Notes: generated by a model not told the origin, from the sequence alone. A stretch of DNA of 64,000 nt from Brachynemurus nebulosus (GCA_035578155.1 JAPWDM010000001.1:10060543-10124542), one strand, 5' to 3'. Counted from the first letter of the stretch, positions 1 through 10,869 are shown. Translations and numbers: made by a program.

Positions 1-747
1 TTAAGATATATCTACACTGTTAAAAATATTTCCAAAACTTTTTTGATAGTTACCTATTATAGTATACACATAGCAAAAAATATTGCGAAATTTTAGAAAT
101 TTTTTATTGTAATACTAAAACTGTGAAATTAAAATAATTTAATGTAAGTTTTTTAAAGAAATAAATAAATGAATAAATAACAAAATAAAAATAAAAATAT
201 TCATGTTAAATTAATTGTTTAAAAATACAAAAATTCATAAACAAATCTAAATAAACAAGCCGCCTATAGACGCGACATCAAATGTGACGTAAACAAACGC
301 CAAAAAAAAAAAAAAAAAAATAGAAACACTTAAATTAGTAAGCAGGATAAAATGGTTATTTAAATGCGAATAACAAGGAACACAAACATTTTAATAATCA
401 TTTTTGATGTCACTAAAAAGGGCAAAATCTATGGATGTTTAAAATTTATATAAATTAAATAGAAAAAAAGGCTTTTTTATATTCAAATATCACAATAATA
501 TTTACAGTTACTATACTGTACAATTTGTATGTTTAAAACAATGAATATAATATTCTTAGTTATATTAATTTATACTAGTTTAACATATTCAACCACTTAC
601 TTTTTTCTAACAGTGTATGTTTTTTTCTCTTGTTAAAATTTAATGTAACAGTTTTATTATAAGAATGTTTTATGAGGCGGTAATAACTGGCTTTTGGATA
701 TCAATTGGGTATGTACTCGTATGTTTATTGCAGGTAAACGAACATTT
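1..747. other. AT-rich DNA, no gene seen
   Basis: Very AT-rich sequence with short A runs (longest about 302-320). No coding frame, TIR pair or RNA gene was recognised here. Confidence 0.6.
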
Positions 748-907
748 CAATGGCATGCATAAAGTTGAGTACTGTGAGACTTTGTTCAAGTGAATATGAA
801 TATGTTGCCATATTTACATCTGTGTGTATCAGGGTGCATGTATCTGACAACATATTCATATTCACTTGAGCAGAGTCTCACAATACTCAACCTTATGCAT
901 ACCATTG
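748..907. repeat. Foldback / short inverted-repeat element
   Basis: Two arms of about 60 bp (748-811 and 847-907) are near-perfect reverse complements, each beginning CAATGGYATGCATAARGTTG at its outer end, with a spacer of about 35 bp. The compact hairpin looks like a MITE or foldback remnant. I found no clear target-site duplication. A short reading frame crossing the spacer (790-990) is a by-product of the palindrome and is not called as a gene. Confidence 0.75.
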
Positions 908-1074
908 ATTGTTATATTTTTTTCCTGTTCCACTTACTACTAAGTTGTTCTACTAAGTTACTAAGTTGTTTTATTAGGTTGTTCTACTAACTACTAATCT
1001 ACTTACTTATATGTGAACAACGCTTAAATTCGGCCCTGAATATATAAGTACATATATTCAAGTATATAGTATAA

Positions 1075-1078
<4 letters not shown>

Positions 1079-1162
<84 letters not shown>
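1079..1162. repeat. (TA)n microsatellite
   Basis: An uninterrupted TA dinucleotide array of about 84 bp. It gives a spurious Tyr/Ile-repeat frame on the minus strand, which is not a gene. Confidence 0.97.
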
Positions 1163-1164
<2 letters not shown>

Positions 1165-2160
1165 TCTATGCCAGGAGATATAATTTGTGTTCCACATTTA
1201 CTAATCACAATTTGCGATGTTTATTAGGTATGTAGTATATGCGGTAGGCACAAGTTACAATTTAATGATACAGATACTTGTTTCAGTAATTGTAGTTGTA
1301 AGTTTGTTTATATTTGTGATGTGAATGTTTACAAGAAACTAAATATTTGTGTTAAGTGAAATGAAACGGCAATTTGTAAATGGGAAAATCGCACATACAC
1401 ACATACATACACTAACATCTCAAGTTAAACAAACTTTCTACTTACTTTATTCATTTACGCTTCGACTAAAAGTTATGTTACAATTAAATTCACGTTAAAC
1501 ACAGCCAAGTGGCGCTGCCATCGCGCCCTCTGGCTTACGTGTTATTAGAAATATATTAAATGTCACACAGCACACTATGTATAGATTAATGGTATCCGAT
1601 TAAACTTTATCAAATTTGTTAAAATTTGTTTATATTCAAACATATACGTATGTAGGTATAATATAGCAAATCTGAGTTGACAATAAGGGCAATAAAATTT
1701 TATAAGTCTGTTTTACACTGGAACAAAATATTTAGTGAATATAATTAAACATCGTTTTTAAAGTTCCTACGTGAGCACATGTAAGTAAGATAAAAAAGTA
1801 TGTACAAAATCATAATTTTGTACTTTCACATATTTTTTTTTCATAAAACTGAATGCGTAAACTCGAACACGAAACTTATATCAAATTTCAGTAGGTATAG
1901 GTGAAATAATTGTAATATGCAAATAATTTATATAAGTAATAAACCTAATAATAAAATTGAGTTGTTGGTATGAATGGATGTTGGATGTTTTTTTTTCTTT
2001 ATATTGTAGTTTTCGATATGGTAATGTGATCGATTAACAAAAATAAAATGGCGTATGTGTTGTCAGGCATTACATTGTTCTTAATTGCTCTAAAATTACA
2101 GTCACTACGGTAACTGTTTGCTACGATTTTGTATTTTGATTTTTCAGTTTATATTAAAAT
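1163..2160. other. AT-rich DNA, no gene seen
   Basis: No coding frame, RNA gene or recognisable element. Short T runs only. Confidence 0.5.
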
Positions 2161-2162
2161 AT

Positions 2163-2378
2163 ATGGTTCATTTCAATTAAATTTAACCATGCTTCGTCAC
2201 TTTGAATTTAAAAAATTTCCGTTTTCTTGGCTTTATCTCTTATTGCATTTATGTAAATTTTAAATTTGCACATTATTTTTAGAAAAGAATAGAAGATTGA
2301 TTTGTTTCGAATATAAGAATTATTTAATTTTTTAACGAAAACTCATGATCAATTGTATCTGAAATGAGGTATGTGCTA
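2163..2378 (+). repeat. Dispersed repeat D, copy 1
   Basis: This segment reappears as its reverse complement at about 53308-53511, with matching blocks such as AAATTTAACCATGCTTCG and AACTCATGATCAATT. In the distal copy the match continues directly into the sequence found here at about 2960-3028, so the roughly 580 bp between 2379 and 2959 is extra in this copy or lost in the other. The family is unrecognised and non-coding. Confidence 0.75.
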
Positions 2379-2828
2379 TTTATTCTGTCATAATTCTACT
2401 TACTTTTAAGCTACATTTTTTAATTCAAATGTAAATATTTAACCAAATACAGAAAAAAATGTATATTTAATTCCAATAAATCAATTTTTGTTCCTGTTTT
2501 GTGTTTATTTTCAAATTTATGGTTAAATTTTAATTTGTGCCACATAAGTGTCAAATGTATTGTACAAATTGTATGTATGTATACAAATTTATTTTATTAA
2601 TTATTTCTTATTATTCTCCAAAAATTTGTTTTAAAAACTTTAAACATCAGTTTTTGAATGTATTTCATTTCTACACGATTTTTTTTTTTTGTATGTAAAT
2701 CCTACTTTGGAAATTAGGTCAGCTAGACAAAGATGAATTTATCGGATTTGCCATATTCGTTGTCCTTTATTACTAACAGCCAATCATAATTTTTACAATT
2801 TTATGGCCAGTCAACTTTCTTCTCGAAG

Positions 2829-3070
2829 TTGGTGGATAATATGGATATTTGTTTGCTTGTTTGTAATTATCTGTACCTACGTACACGGAATACAGAACGT
2901 GAACTACTATCTCTACCGCGTAATCTGCAGTGTGCAGTTCTGAGCAAGTTAGGCTACTTAGTAGTCACTCGTTCGGTGGTTGTGGATGAGCGTAGGTCAA
3001 TTGTTTTGATCACGTTTTGATTGTTATGGTCATTGTTACCACCGCTGTATCAAGCAGCATACATACGTAT
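2829..3070 (+). repeat. Dispersed repeat D/E fragments
   Basis: 2960-3028 matches the reverse complement of 53227-53300, and 2924-2961 matches the reverse complement of 54385-54422. The string around 2888-2918 (ACAGAACGTGAACTACTATC) resembles blocks near 10780, 30840 and 53010 that read as an 'ACTGAAACCAGTG ... CTCTGTAYTCTGTG' family in either orientation. A 63-codon frame at 2829-3020 lies wholly in this repeat and is not supported as a gene. Confidence 0.6.
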
Positions 3071-3086
3071 GTAGTATTGTATATAC

Positions 3087-3368
3087 CATAGATTTCCAAC
3101 GGGGGCGATGTCGCCCCCCAGTGGGCGTTGGAGCCTTCCATGGGGGCGGTAGCGGATAAGGTAGTCAAAAGGGGTGGTCAAATTAATAAATTAATAATAT
3201 AATAAACATATTATTAAACAGATAAATGAGCTACAGATAATATGCAACAACATTTTAATATTTTATATAAAATTAACTATTATGGGCTAGGGTTAGGGAC
3301 TAGGGGGCGTTGAAATTTCGGTTCTACACTAAAGGGGACGATGATCCAGACAAGGTTGGGAATATATG
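3087..3368. mobile_element. Short non-autonomous hAT element with 8-bp TSD
   Basis: The ends CATAGATTTCCAACG (left) and CATATATTCCCAACC (right, reverse complement) are imperfect TIRs of the hAT type (CA...TTYCCAAC). A perfect 8-bp duplication GTATATAC lies at 3079-3086 and 3369-3376, which is the hAT signature. The interior (282 bp) has a GC-rich hairpin, GGGGGCGATGTCGCCCCC, just inside the left end and no coding capacity. The transposase would have to come from an autonomous relative. Confidence 0.88.
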
Positions 3369-3378
3369 GTATATACGT

Positions 3379-3570
3379 ACGCAAGAGAGATCAACTCACT
3401 CACACAACATAGATTACACAAATGCAAACTAAACCCAGTGCACATATATAACATTTAAGTGGGGATTTTCCATGTTTGTTTGATTGCACTGGTTTCAGTA
3501 GTATAGAGATAGCAGTGTTTCCTCTGTACTCTGTGCCTACGTACCTACATGCCTTGTAATGTGTTATGTG
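3379..3570. repeat. Dispersed repeat E fragment
   Basis: Contains CACTGGTTTCAGTAGTATAG and CTCTGTACTCTGTG-like strings that recur at about 10780-10830, 30830-30880 and, reversed, 52990-53060. Non-coding, family unknown. Confidence 0.5.
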
Positions 3571-3753
3571 TTTATGAATTTAGGTTTAATGAAATTTATC
3601 AATTTTGGTAAACAAAGGAAATTAATATTTATCTCGCTGTTAATTAATAAAATTTTATGAAACAAATTATATATTCTATCATAGAAACATAAAGTTAAAT
3701 TTCAAAATTACGATAGTCCATAGATAATAATCAAAAATAAAATACTATCATCG

Positions 3754-3967
3754 TTAATTGAAAATCATGTAGTGACTGGAAAATTATCAAACAGAATCGG
3801 CTGGGACTCGAACCCAGAATCTAGCCAGGTAACTAGCCAGGTGTTTTGCTCCCTAGACCACACTATCATCTGAACGAGAGCCGCTCCATTCCGATAACCA
3901 TTCAATCATATATTGTTATATGTATTCCTACTCTCTTTTAATGTGAGAAACTGAATATTTTAAATTG
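3754..3967 (-). mobile_element. tRNA-containing SINE-like element with 15-bp TSD
   Basis: A 15-bp direct repeat AAAATACTATCATCG occurs exactly at 3739-3753 and 3968-3982 and brackets a 214-bp insert. On the minus strand the insert has about 95 bp of leader, a tRNA-like unit (about 3872-3799) with an A-box-like TGTGGTCTAGGGAG and a B box GGTTCGAGTCC, then about 45 bp of tail. The leader (TTTCTC ... GAGAGTAGGAATACATAT ... TATGATTGAATGG) is shared with the elements at 17.5 and 18.0 kb, so this is a repeat family and not a lone tRNA. The length and TSD suit retroposition. The placement of the conserved leader upstream of the Pol III boxes is unusual. Confidence 0.85.
3799..3872 (-). tRNA. tRNA-like pseudogene (AGT anticodon loop)
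   Basis: The B box GGTTCGAGTCC and T arm are well kept. The anticodon loop reads CTAGTTA (anticodon AGT, Thr) between imperfect CCTGG/CCTGG stem halves, and the acceptor stem is degraded. It resembles the better-preserved units at 17502-17574 and 17969-18042. It is part of the 3754-3967 element and probably not a working tRNA. Confidence 0.6.
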
Positions 3968-3982
3968 AAAATACTATCATCG

Positions 3983-4442
3983 TACTCATTTTTTTTTTAA
4001 AATTATATAAAATATTTTTGATAACTAAAGACAGGCCCGGTCTGAGGACGGTGTAAACGGTACCCCGCATTAGGCCGTACGTTTTCGAAGGCTCATTTGT
4101 AAAATCAAAAACTTAAAATGTGACCTTTGAAATATTGATTCATTATTAATGAAATAAAAATTTGTCGTGAAGTTTTACGTTCCAGTATCACAATTTTACA
4201 AATATCCAAATATGTAACAATATTTATTTAAAAATATGTAATTTATTTAAACCGTATCCAAATTTTACTATTCTGAAAACTATAATAACTTTCTGAAAAC
4301 TATAATAACAATTAATTCAACTATTTTCACTGTATATATAGAAAAAAGATCATTTGAAGACGAAACATAATAAAATCTTACATCGAACCTATCGTTAGTA
4401 AAGATTCATTTACTATATTTACCTCTTCAGTAATTTTATCTA
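3983..4442. other. AT-rich DNA, no gene seen
   Basis: A string resembling a transposon end (ACAGGCCCGGTCTGAGGACG) starts near 4031, but no partner end was found. Nothing else is recognisable. Confidence 0.4.
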
Positions 4443-4446
4443 TTAA

Positions 4447-4878
4447 CCCTTTGCGCTTATAAGACATGTACAGCATGACAAGGTGGTTTGTCCATTAACT
4501 CTACCATATTTAAAGGTGTTTTGTCTGTTGGATCATAAGACATGTACCACATGACACACTGAAGACTGAATGTTGAACTGTAATGAGTGCTCATACTTCA
4601 CATTACATTAATATTTTATTTAATAACTGCAAACACATTCATTTATTAGAAAAATTGTAAATAAGATAATACAAAATCACGTTGAATTATCTTTTTAAAA
4701 TTAAAAACTAATAAAAACAGCATTGAGGACGTATTTAGCGCATTTAGTATTCAACTTTGGGGAAACAAGGTTAGAACGTCAAAAGAATCCGTCAATAAAA
4801 GAACGTCGGTCGTTGTCATGTGGTACATGTCTTACCAGCCTATTTACAACTCACTTTTTTTTGCTTGAGTGCAAAGAG
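4447..4878. mobile_element. piggyBac-like MITE with TTAA target sites
   Basis: TTAA lies at 4443-4446 and 4879-4882. The ends CCCTTTGCGCTTATAAGACA and, reversed from the right, CTCTTTGCACTCAAG are imperfect inverted repeats. A subterminal motif AAGACATGTACCACATGACA occurs near 4463 (one variant), near 4537 and, inverted, near 4816. TTAA flanks plus CCC-initial ends point to piggyBac. There is no transposase; a frame at 4723-4932 runs out of the element and is spurious. Confidence 0.78.
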
Positions 4879-4888
4879 TTAAGTTTCT

Positions 4889-5129
4889 ATACTAAAAGAA
4901 GAAAGGTTACAACAGTTTTATATCAAAAGTAGTAAGGTCACGACAATTCCGTATCAAAAGTAGTAAGGTTACAACGGTTCTGTGTCAAAAGTAGTAAGGT
5001 TGCAGCGGTTTTGCATCAAAAGTAGTAAGATTACAGAAGTTTTGTATTAAAAGTAATAAGGTCGCAACAATTCTCTATTAAAGGTAGTAAGGTTACGGCC
5101 ATTCTACACCAAATGTAGTTAGGTTACAG
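4889..5129. repeat. 31-bp minisatellite
   Basis: About eight diverged tandem units of about 31 bp with the core AAAGTAGTAAGGTTACAAC. The array ends exactly where the hAT element at 5130 begins, so the element either landed in the array or cut off its end. Confidence 0.9.
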
Positions 5130-5815
5130 TAGAGATGTCGATTTTAAAACGATTAATCGAAAATCGATTAATCGAAGGTTAAAAAATCGATATTTTTTTC
5201 GATATCCGATTTTTTCCAAAAATAATTTCATTTTAATTTTAATTCTACAAAGAAACATGTGTTAAAATGAAACACCAAAAACGTTGCAGTTAATTGTCAC
5301 TTTTTACGCGTTGTTATCAACGAACCCCTCATATGGCTCTGTATAACTCTACATACACATACGCACTATCTTGTCCAGTAGAAGACAATTAATACAAAAG
5401 GAAGGAAAACCACCTATCTGGCAAACGATCCCTTTCCCACAAAAGCAACTTATTTAGAAAACATTTTTTTGTCAGTTTGTTAGAAATTTTTGAATAGTAA
5501 ACTTGGTTCATTCCACGTGGTATTCGTCCTACATATTCAATTGTGTTATTTGCTACAATTATAATTGAAAAGTTAACTCATCGGCTTTACAAATATAATG
5601 GTAAGGCGTTTTTACACGATATTACCCATGTACTATCAATTAAGTCCTTTAACAAAAATTATCAGCTAATTTTATTAAACTTTTCAAAATTTCGATTTTT
5701 TAGATCGATCTCACAGAATCGATTCTTTTTAGCCGATTTTTTTTTAATCGATTTTTTTTATTTCGATTTTAATCGATCCAAAAATCGATATTTTTTCGGA
5801 GAATCGACATCTCTA
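5130..5815 (-). mobile_element. Non-autonomous hAT element, copy 1
   Basis: The ends TAGAGATGTCGATT and AATCGACATCTCTA are perfect inverted repeats. Subterminal regions carry many ATCGATTAATCGA / AAATCGAT repeats. Read on the minus strand the interior aligns with the element at 31448-32283 (for example GTTTACTATTCAAAAATTTC against GTTTATTTAAAAATTTCAAG), so the two are copies in opposite orientation. The flanking octamers here (GGTTACAG, GGATATTA) do not match, so this copy lacks a clear TSD. No open transposase; the frame at 5543-5902 is mostly AT-rich repeat on the non-homologous strand. Confidence 0.85.
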
Positions 5816-6485
5816 GGATATTACAAAATTTACGAAAACGAAATAAAAATCACATATAAATGTCTATGTGTTTTTTCATTACAGTTAGTTGTAACTTTAT
5901 AATATAAAGAACGAAAATAACCATATTAAAACGAAAGCATATTATGTCAATAACTTTGTTGAACAACCACAATCTCATAAGAATCGATTATTTGTTTTTC
6001 GAATTGGCAAATCGTTTCCGTGTAGGTCTCTCACTGTATAAATTTGTGCAATATAAAAACAGCAAAATGCATTAAATTGTTATACTATTGTACACAATCC
6101 GTTTCTAAGCCCCGTAAATTAATTTTATATCAGGCACCGTTTTGCCAGGCCCAAAATCCCCCCCCCCCCCCCCCCCAGGACGGCATTGACTAAAGAGTTC
6201 GGAAGAAAAGGGGGTATAAATTCGAAAATATCATCTTGAGACGTTGATTAAAGATTCTTTATATACTTTTTATACTTACAAAGTAGGTAGGTACTGTATA
6301 AATTCACTCTTAGTTGTGAACTATTAATTAGAAATTTAATTCTATGTAAAAAGGCGTGTGGGCTTCAAAATTTTTTTTTCTGTTGGTTAGGTGCGCAACA
6401 GCTAAGGTCATATGCACCATTGTAGTGTACGGACTATTGATTTTGATGTAGGTCAATGAATTATTGATATATGAAAGGTATGGTA
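5816..6485. other. AT-rich DNA with poly-C tract
   Basis: Holds a run of about 18 C at 6159-6176, preceded by CAGGCCCAAAAT. Otherwise nothing recognisable. Confidence 0.6.
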
Positions 6486-6493
6486 ATGTAGAT

Positions 6494-6572
6494 GACGTAT
6501 ATCCCCCGGTTAGTTTCGAACACACGATCTACCAGACAAGAAGCGGAGTTGCTAAGCACTAGACCAAGTCAG
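6494..6572 (-). tRNA. Degraded tRNA-like unit (SINE remnant)
   Basis: The minus strand has an A-box match TGGTCTAGTGC and a weak B box (TGTTCGAAACT), followed by CCGGGGGATATACGTCATC. The 3' part is similar to 44290-44330 on the same strand (GGTAGATGGCGAGTTCAAAAC ... GATACGTCATC), so it appears to be a second, older tRNA-derived repeat family. The anticodon arm is not reliable. A 65-codon frame over this region is not credible. Confidence 0.45.
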
Positions 6573-6579
6573 GGTACTT

Positions 6580-7290
6580 CAAGCTGTTTATTGATTTCCA
6601 ATCGCCGTATAAAATTTTTTATAATAAGTGGATACTCCAGAGATTTAGGAAAAAAAAGTTGTTGAAAAATGAGCTTAGCCAACTTATGCACTTTTTCAGT
6701 TCAGTATGCTCAACATTTTAGGAATGATATGATTTTTTCAAATACTATAGGCAGCGTGCGAAGTATATGGTGGGGACAATTAAATCGATTGCAGCGTGAG
6801 TAGTGGAGAAAACAAGCATTAATACGGGCTCATATGTGTTTATAGTATAATAAAAAATACTAAATAAAAATATTTACATTGATTAATTTTGATTATAAAC
6901 GCAGTTGCAACTAATATGTCATTCCTTATATATCTGTCAACAGTATTAACATCTACACGTCAATCCATAAATACAGAATTAAAAATATTTGATGTATATA
7001 ACTCACATAGTCACATGAAATAATGTTTTATAAGGGGTTAAAGTTATTGATGTTTGTCTTATGACTCTACATGAAACTAAATGACTTAAGCCAACATTTC
7101 TTAATTCTCGAATTTCCCTGACGTACTTCACCGACACCAGCAACTTTTTCCTCTGCATAGTTCGAGGTTGGAAGGAAATACTGTCTTGATAATTATATCC
7201 ATATTAACGTCGAAAATTGTTTAATTACTTTTTACTTCATCCAGTATTAAATTGTTCAAATTTATTTATAAAAAACATTAATTGTAAATA
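6580..7290. other. AT-rich DNA, no gene seen
   Basis: No coding frame, RNA gene or element end was recognised. Confidence 0.5.
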
Positions 7291-7299
7291 GCAAACATT

Positions 7300-7424
7300 T
7301 GTATATTTTGTTTATTGTGCTTAGCATATGAATCTATTCTGCAAAACAGAGAAGGAAATATAGTGTTCATTCCAGGTGTTCATATTCCAAACAAAATAAA
7401 AAGCTATATATAGGTATATATATA

Positions 7425-7468
<44 letters not shown>

Positions 7469-7469
7469 C

Positions 7470-7531
<62 letters not shown>

Positions 7532-7605
7532 ATGAACGCCATATTTCCTTCTTTGTTTTGCAGAACAGATTCATATGCTAAACACAATAAACAAAATATA
7601 TTTAG
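7300..7605. repeat. Inverted repeat around a (TA)n array
   Basis: Arms at about 7300-7372 and 7532-7605 are close reverse complements (TTTGTTTATTGTGYTTAGCA, then CTGCAAAACARAGAAGGAAA). The centre (7415-7528) is almost pure TA with a few interruptions. It could be a foldback element or two oppositely oriented copies joined at a microsatellite. The frame at 7460-7675 is a Tyr/Ile repeat artefact. Confidence 0.8.
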
Positions 7606-8317
7606 ATTTTACGGTTTGTTTAAAAATATTTTAAATTTATTTATTTCCACGGTTACCATTATCTATATTCGTTAATGAGCCCGGAAAAAAGTATATTAAT
7701 AGATGTCGTTGCCATCACGCACCCTGTCTATAAAACAGTTACCAATAAAAATTAATGTACCTATGTATTGGCATAAGAATTAATTATGCATATCTATTAT
7801 AGAAATTTTTATTGTTTTTTTACATATGACATGTTTATACAAATAAGTACTTGAGAATCCTAGCTCGTACGATTACCTACCTCTAGTAAAATAAATAAAG
7901 TAAAATAATATTATATTAGACTATGGATAGGGGTGCGCTTTGTTGATATAACTAGAGTGTATTATTCAGATCACATACCTACATATGAACCGTCATAACT
8001 TATGCAACGAATAGGAATTCTACAGCACACCACCACCCACCCTCATTCATATCGATATTTATTAGGTCAATAATAATTTTCAATATTATTATTATTCTTC
8101 ACTACATTCCAGTGTTATTATTACATTGTGATCATATACACATATATGTATACATAATAAATAGTATAATCCATTAAAATAGAATGGAATAAGTGTGCTT
8201 CCCGAATATCTAGAGGAAATTGGCAAAATTAAAAAATTGTATACATTAAACATGTCCTCTGTGATAGGAATGAAATGGGAACTATAGGAATGAAATATAC
8301 ACATCGATATAAAGGCG
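7606..8317. other. AT-rich DNA, no gene seen
   Basis: No supported feature. Short frames here have no recognisable domain. Confidence 0.5.
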
Positions 8318-8655
8318 GGGGGAGCACGTGTAAGGAATTTTTTTATTTTTTTTTTTTTTTAAATTTGTCAAATGCATGTACAACAACCCAAGACAAGTGT
8401 GTTAAAATTTCAAGTCGATTGGAGCAAAGCTAACGGAGATATAGATTTGTAAATCTCCGTCCCTCCGACCCTAGTGTTTAAAACATTTAAAACGTGTATT
8501 TTTTACACTTAACATTTTCAAAGTCGGTAAACTTTCAAACACAAAATCTAATGGACGGATCTTCTTCAAATTTTACACAGTTTTTCTACACATAAATTAC
8601 GAGGTAACGCTGCCGGTTTTTTTTTTTATTAATTATGTATTTTAGTAATTATAAG
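8318..8655 (+). repeat. Dispersed repeat F, left part
   Basis: Matches parts of the TTAA-flanked element at 23304-24150: AAATTTCAAGT ... GGAGCAAAGCTAAC near 8407 against 23370, and CTACACATAAATTACGAGG near 8587 against 23697. The remainder of the family reappears at 10209-10420, so this copy has been split by later insertions including the Harbinger-like element at 9296. Confidence 0.6.
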
Positions 8656-9240
8656 TTACTAGCCGTATACCCGATGGGATTTCCCATCGAGAACAACTTT
8701 TTATTAGGTACTCACTTTCTGCTCACTTTTAATGTTTTTCAAAAGTCTAAATCAATATCCACTTTTCTAACTTCAAAAATGACAAACTTCCCATACGAGA
8801 TTTCATTTCCTGTTTTAACCCCTTAGAGAATAAATTTCCAGAAACGTTTACATAACTGACTTTTATTTATAAATAGAAGCCTAAACGCCAATTTTCATGT
8901 CTCCTGTGCTAAATTTCGTCCTTCTAAACCCAACAGTTAAGGCTGTGCGTTGTCTGTCAGTCAGTGTTAAAGATTTATTCAATTATCTATTTTAATAGCC
9001 ATAGTAACATATTTTTATATACCACTAACTTCAAAAATAACGAATTTACATACAAATTTTCATCCCCTATTAAATCCACTTAGGGGACGATTTTCAAAAA
9101 TCCTTTCTTAGTGCTCACCTACGTTACATGCGGAACGTCTGTGCAAAATTTCATTCTTCTAAACCCAGCGGTTTAGGCTGTGCGTTGTCTGTCAGTCAGT
9201 CAGTCAGTCAGTGTTAGAGATTTATTAAGTAAATTTTAGA
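8656..9240 (+). repeat. Degenerate dispersed repeat ending in (CAGT)n
   Basis: Begins CTAGCCGTATACCCGATGGG and holds two diverged tandem units, each with AAATTTC(A/G)T-CTTCTAAACCCA and GGCTGTGCGTTGTCTGTCAG (about 8914-8965 and 9149-9215). The second ends in a (CAGT)n run at 9190-9213. Similar strings are common at LINE 3' ends in insects, but no RT remains, so the class is left open. Confidence 0.55.
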
Positions 9241-9295
9241 ATAAAAAAAAAAAATTGCCGATTTTTTAATAAAAAATCGACATTTTAATTTCTAA

Positions 9296-10208
9296 TGCCC
9301 GGTTTTTCAGTGATGGTTTTAACCAAAGATTATAGTTAAATTTGAGTTTATCTCATTTTTCAGTTTTACAGTGTGAGTTTAAATATGGCTGCTAGTTTAA
9401 ACTACGTTTAACTTAAACGGCCGATATTCGTGGTTTAAACTACACATTTAGTTTAAACCTAGGAAACGTCAAATATTGTGTTTAATTTTCAGTTAAATAA
9501 AATATAAAAATAATGTACTTCGAATCCGATTTTGATTTTTATTCAAGATTTCGAATGCAAAAAGAAATTGCTTGTTTCGTTCTGGAGAAAATTCTCCCTC
9601 ATATACCTACAGCATATTACAAACTGACATGTTTCTTTTCTTTTTAAATTAAAATCATTAAACTGAAAACTATTATAAATGTAATATTTTTTAGGAATAA
9701 CGCATTATCTCTTTAAATAACGTTCTTGTTGACATTAAGATATTATGCAAGTGGGGGTATGCTTATAATATGTGGAGATTTCGCAGGAGTATCGAAAAAT
9801 ACTGCTAGTAAAGTAGCGAAACTAGTATCCGACAATATTCCTCTTAAATTTATTTAATTTCTTAAATTTCCAGTGTCAGACATGGAATTTTTATAGCACT
9901 GACAAATGCAAACAAATTGCACAGCCTAATACCTTTTTTATGACACACTTTAAAAATTTATAGCACCTTAATGTAATTTTTAAAAAAATATTCAAATATA
10001 TACATTTAAATTATATTCAAATGGTAGATGGCAAAAAAGCCAAAAGTAGTAATTTACTATGGTTACTTAGTTTAAACTCCGTTTAAATAAACTACAGTAA
10101 TATTGACACTGTAAAACATCGGTGGTTTAACTGCTTAGTTTAAACTTGAGTTTAGTAAAACGTGGTTTACATAAACTCAAGTTTAAACGGCTACTGAAAA
10201 GCCGGGCA
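9296..10208. mobile_element. PIF/Harbinger-like non-autonomous element
   Basis: The ends TGCCCGGTTTTTCAGT (left) and TGCCCGGCTTTTCAGT (right, reverse complement) are TIRs, flanked by the 3-bp repeat TAA at 9293-9295 and 10209-10211. A 3-bp TAA duplication and (G)CCCGG-containing ends suit PIF/Harbinger. Subterminal regions contain many GTTTAAAC/AGTTTAAACT repeats on both sides. No transposase in the 913 bp. It is inserted within dispersed repeat F. Confidence 0.82.
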
Positions 10209-10425
10209 TAAGTGTTACTAAACATTAAAAATAAAAAAACAATTAAAAAAAACTCCATGGTGTTACGTGGCGAAGCTTATCAACTAACCAAATCTTGTTG
10301 GTTTTTTGATTTCGGATGATCCGATGATGAATTATGCGGTGCAATGTAACTTTTTTCTGAGGCGTCTGCAAAAATGTGCCACCACTGGCTCATTTCTACA
10401 CATTTTTCAATAAAATTTTTATTAA
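10209..10425 (+). repeat. Dispersed repeat F, right part
   Basis: The string CGGATGATCCGATGATGAAT ... TGAGGCGTCTGC resembles 23910-23980 (GGTTGATCCGGTACCGAG ... CGAGGCGCCTCC). It is a continuation of the repeat that starts at 8318. Confidence 0.5.
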
Positions 10426-10489
10426 GTACTATAGTACTTAACTATAGTTACATAAACAAATTTATATTAACCGTATCAAATCATAAGCG

Positions 10490-10865
10490 TACATATAAAA
10501 TCTGTGGACAGTAGGAGGTCAAACTAGATTAGATACCGCTTAAGGTGACTAGTCGTGCACCAGTTGTAGCGGTGCGGACATCGATTGTTTGTCATTGTTG
10601 TCAACCACTTGCCAACAATGATCGAATACATACATATTATATGTACGTACACAATGCACGCCCCACCTACCAGAGGTTGAGTGTCACGTATGACACATAC
10701 ACAAGCGTAGATCCTAGTACATAGATACGAGATTTATGTAGTTATGTAGTTAGATTCATTTTTTGGCCACAGTGATCTCGCTAGAGTATAGTATAGGAAC
10801 TTTGTTTCTGATAATTATATTCTGTGAACCGTAGTTAAAAAAAATTCTCGAAAATATGCTTAATT
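10490..10865. repeat. Dispersed repeat E fragment
   Basis: Shares order and wording with 30580-30890: an ACAGTAGGAGGTC / ACAGAAGGAGGCC block, a TGTCATTGTTGTC block, and a terminal GTTTCTGATAATTATATTCTGTG / GTTTCTGTATTCTGTG block. Non-coding. Confidence 0.5.
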
Positions 10866-10869
10866 TATA

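Noticed and set aside
999..1208. Frame rich in alternating Tyr/Ile
   Set aside because: Pure product of a (TA)n array; the same applies to frames at 7460-7675, 40154-40477 and 59114-59350.
4889..5129. Possible CRISPR-like array
   Set aside because: The 31-bp units are contiguous with no spacers and the genome is eukaryotic; it is a minisatellite.
5130..5823. 8-bp TSD for hAT copy 1
   Set aside because: Flanking octamers GGTTACAG and GGATATTA match at only about half the positions.
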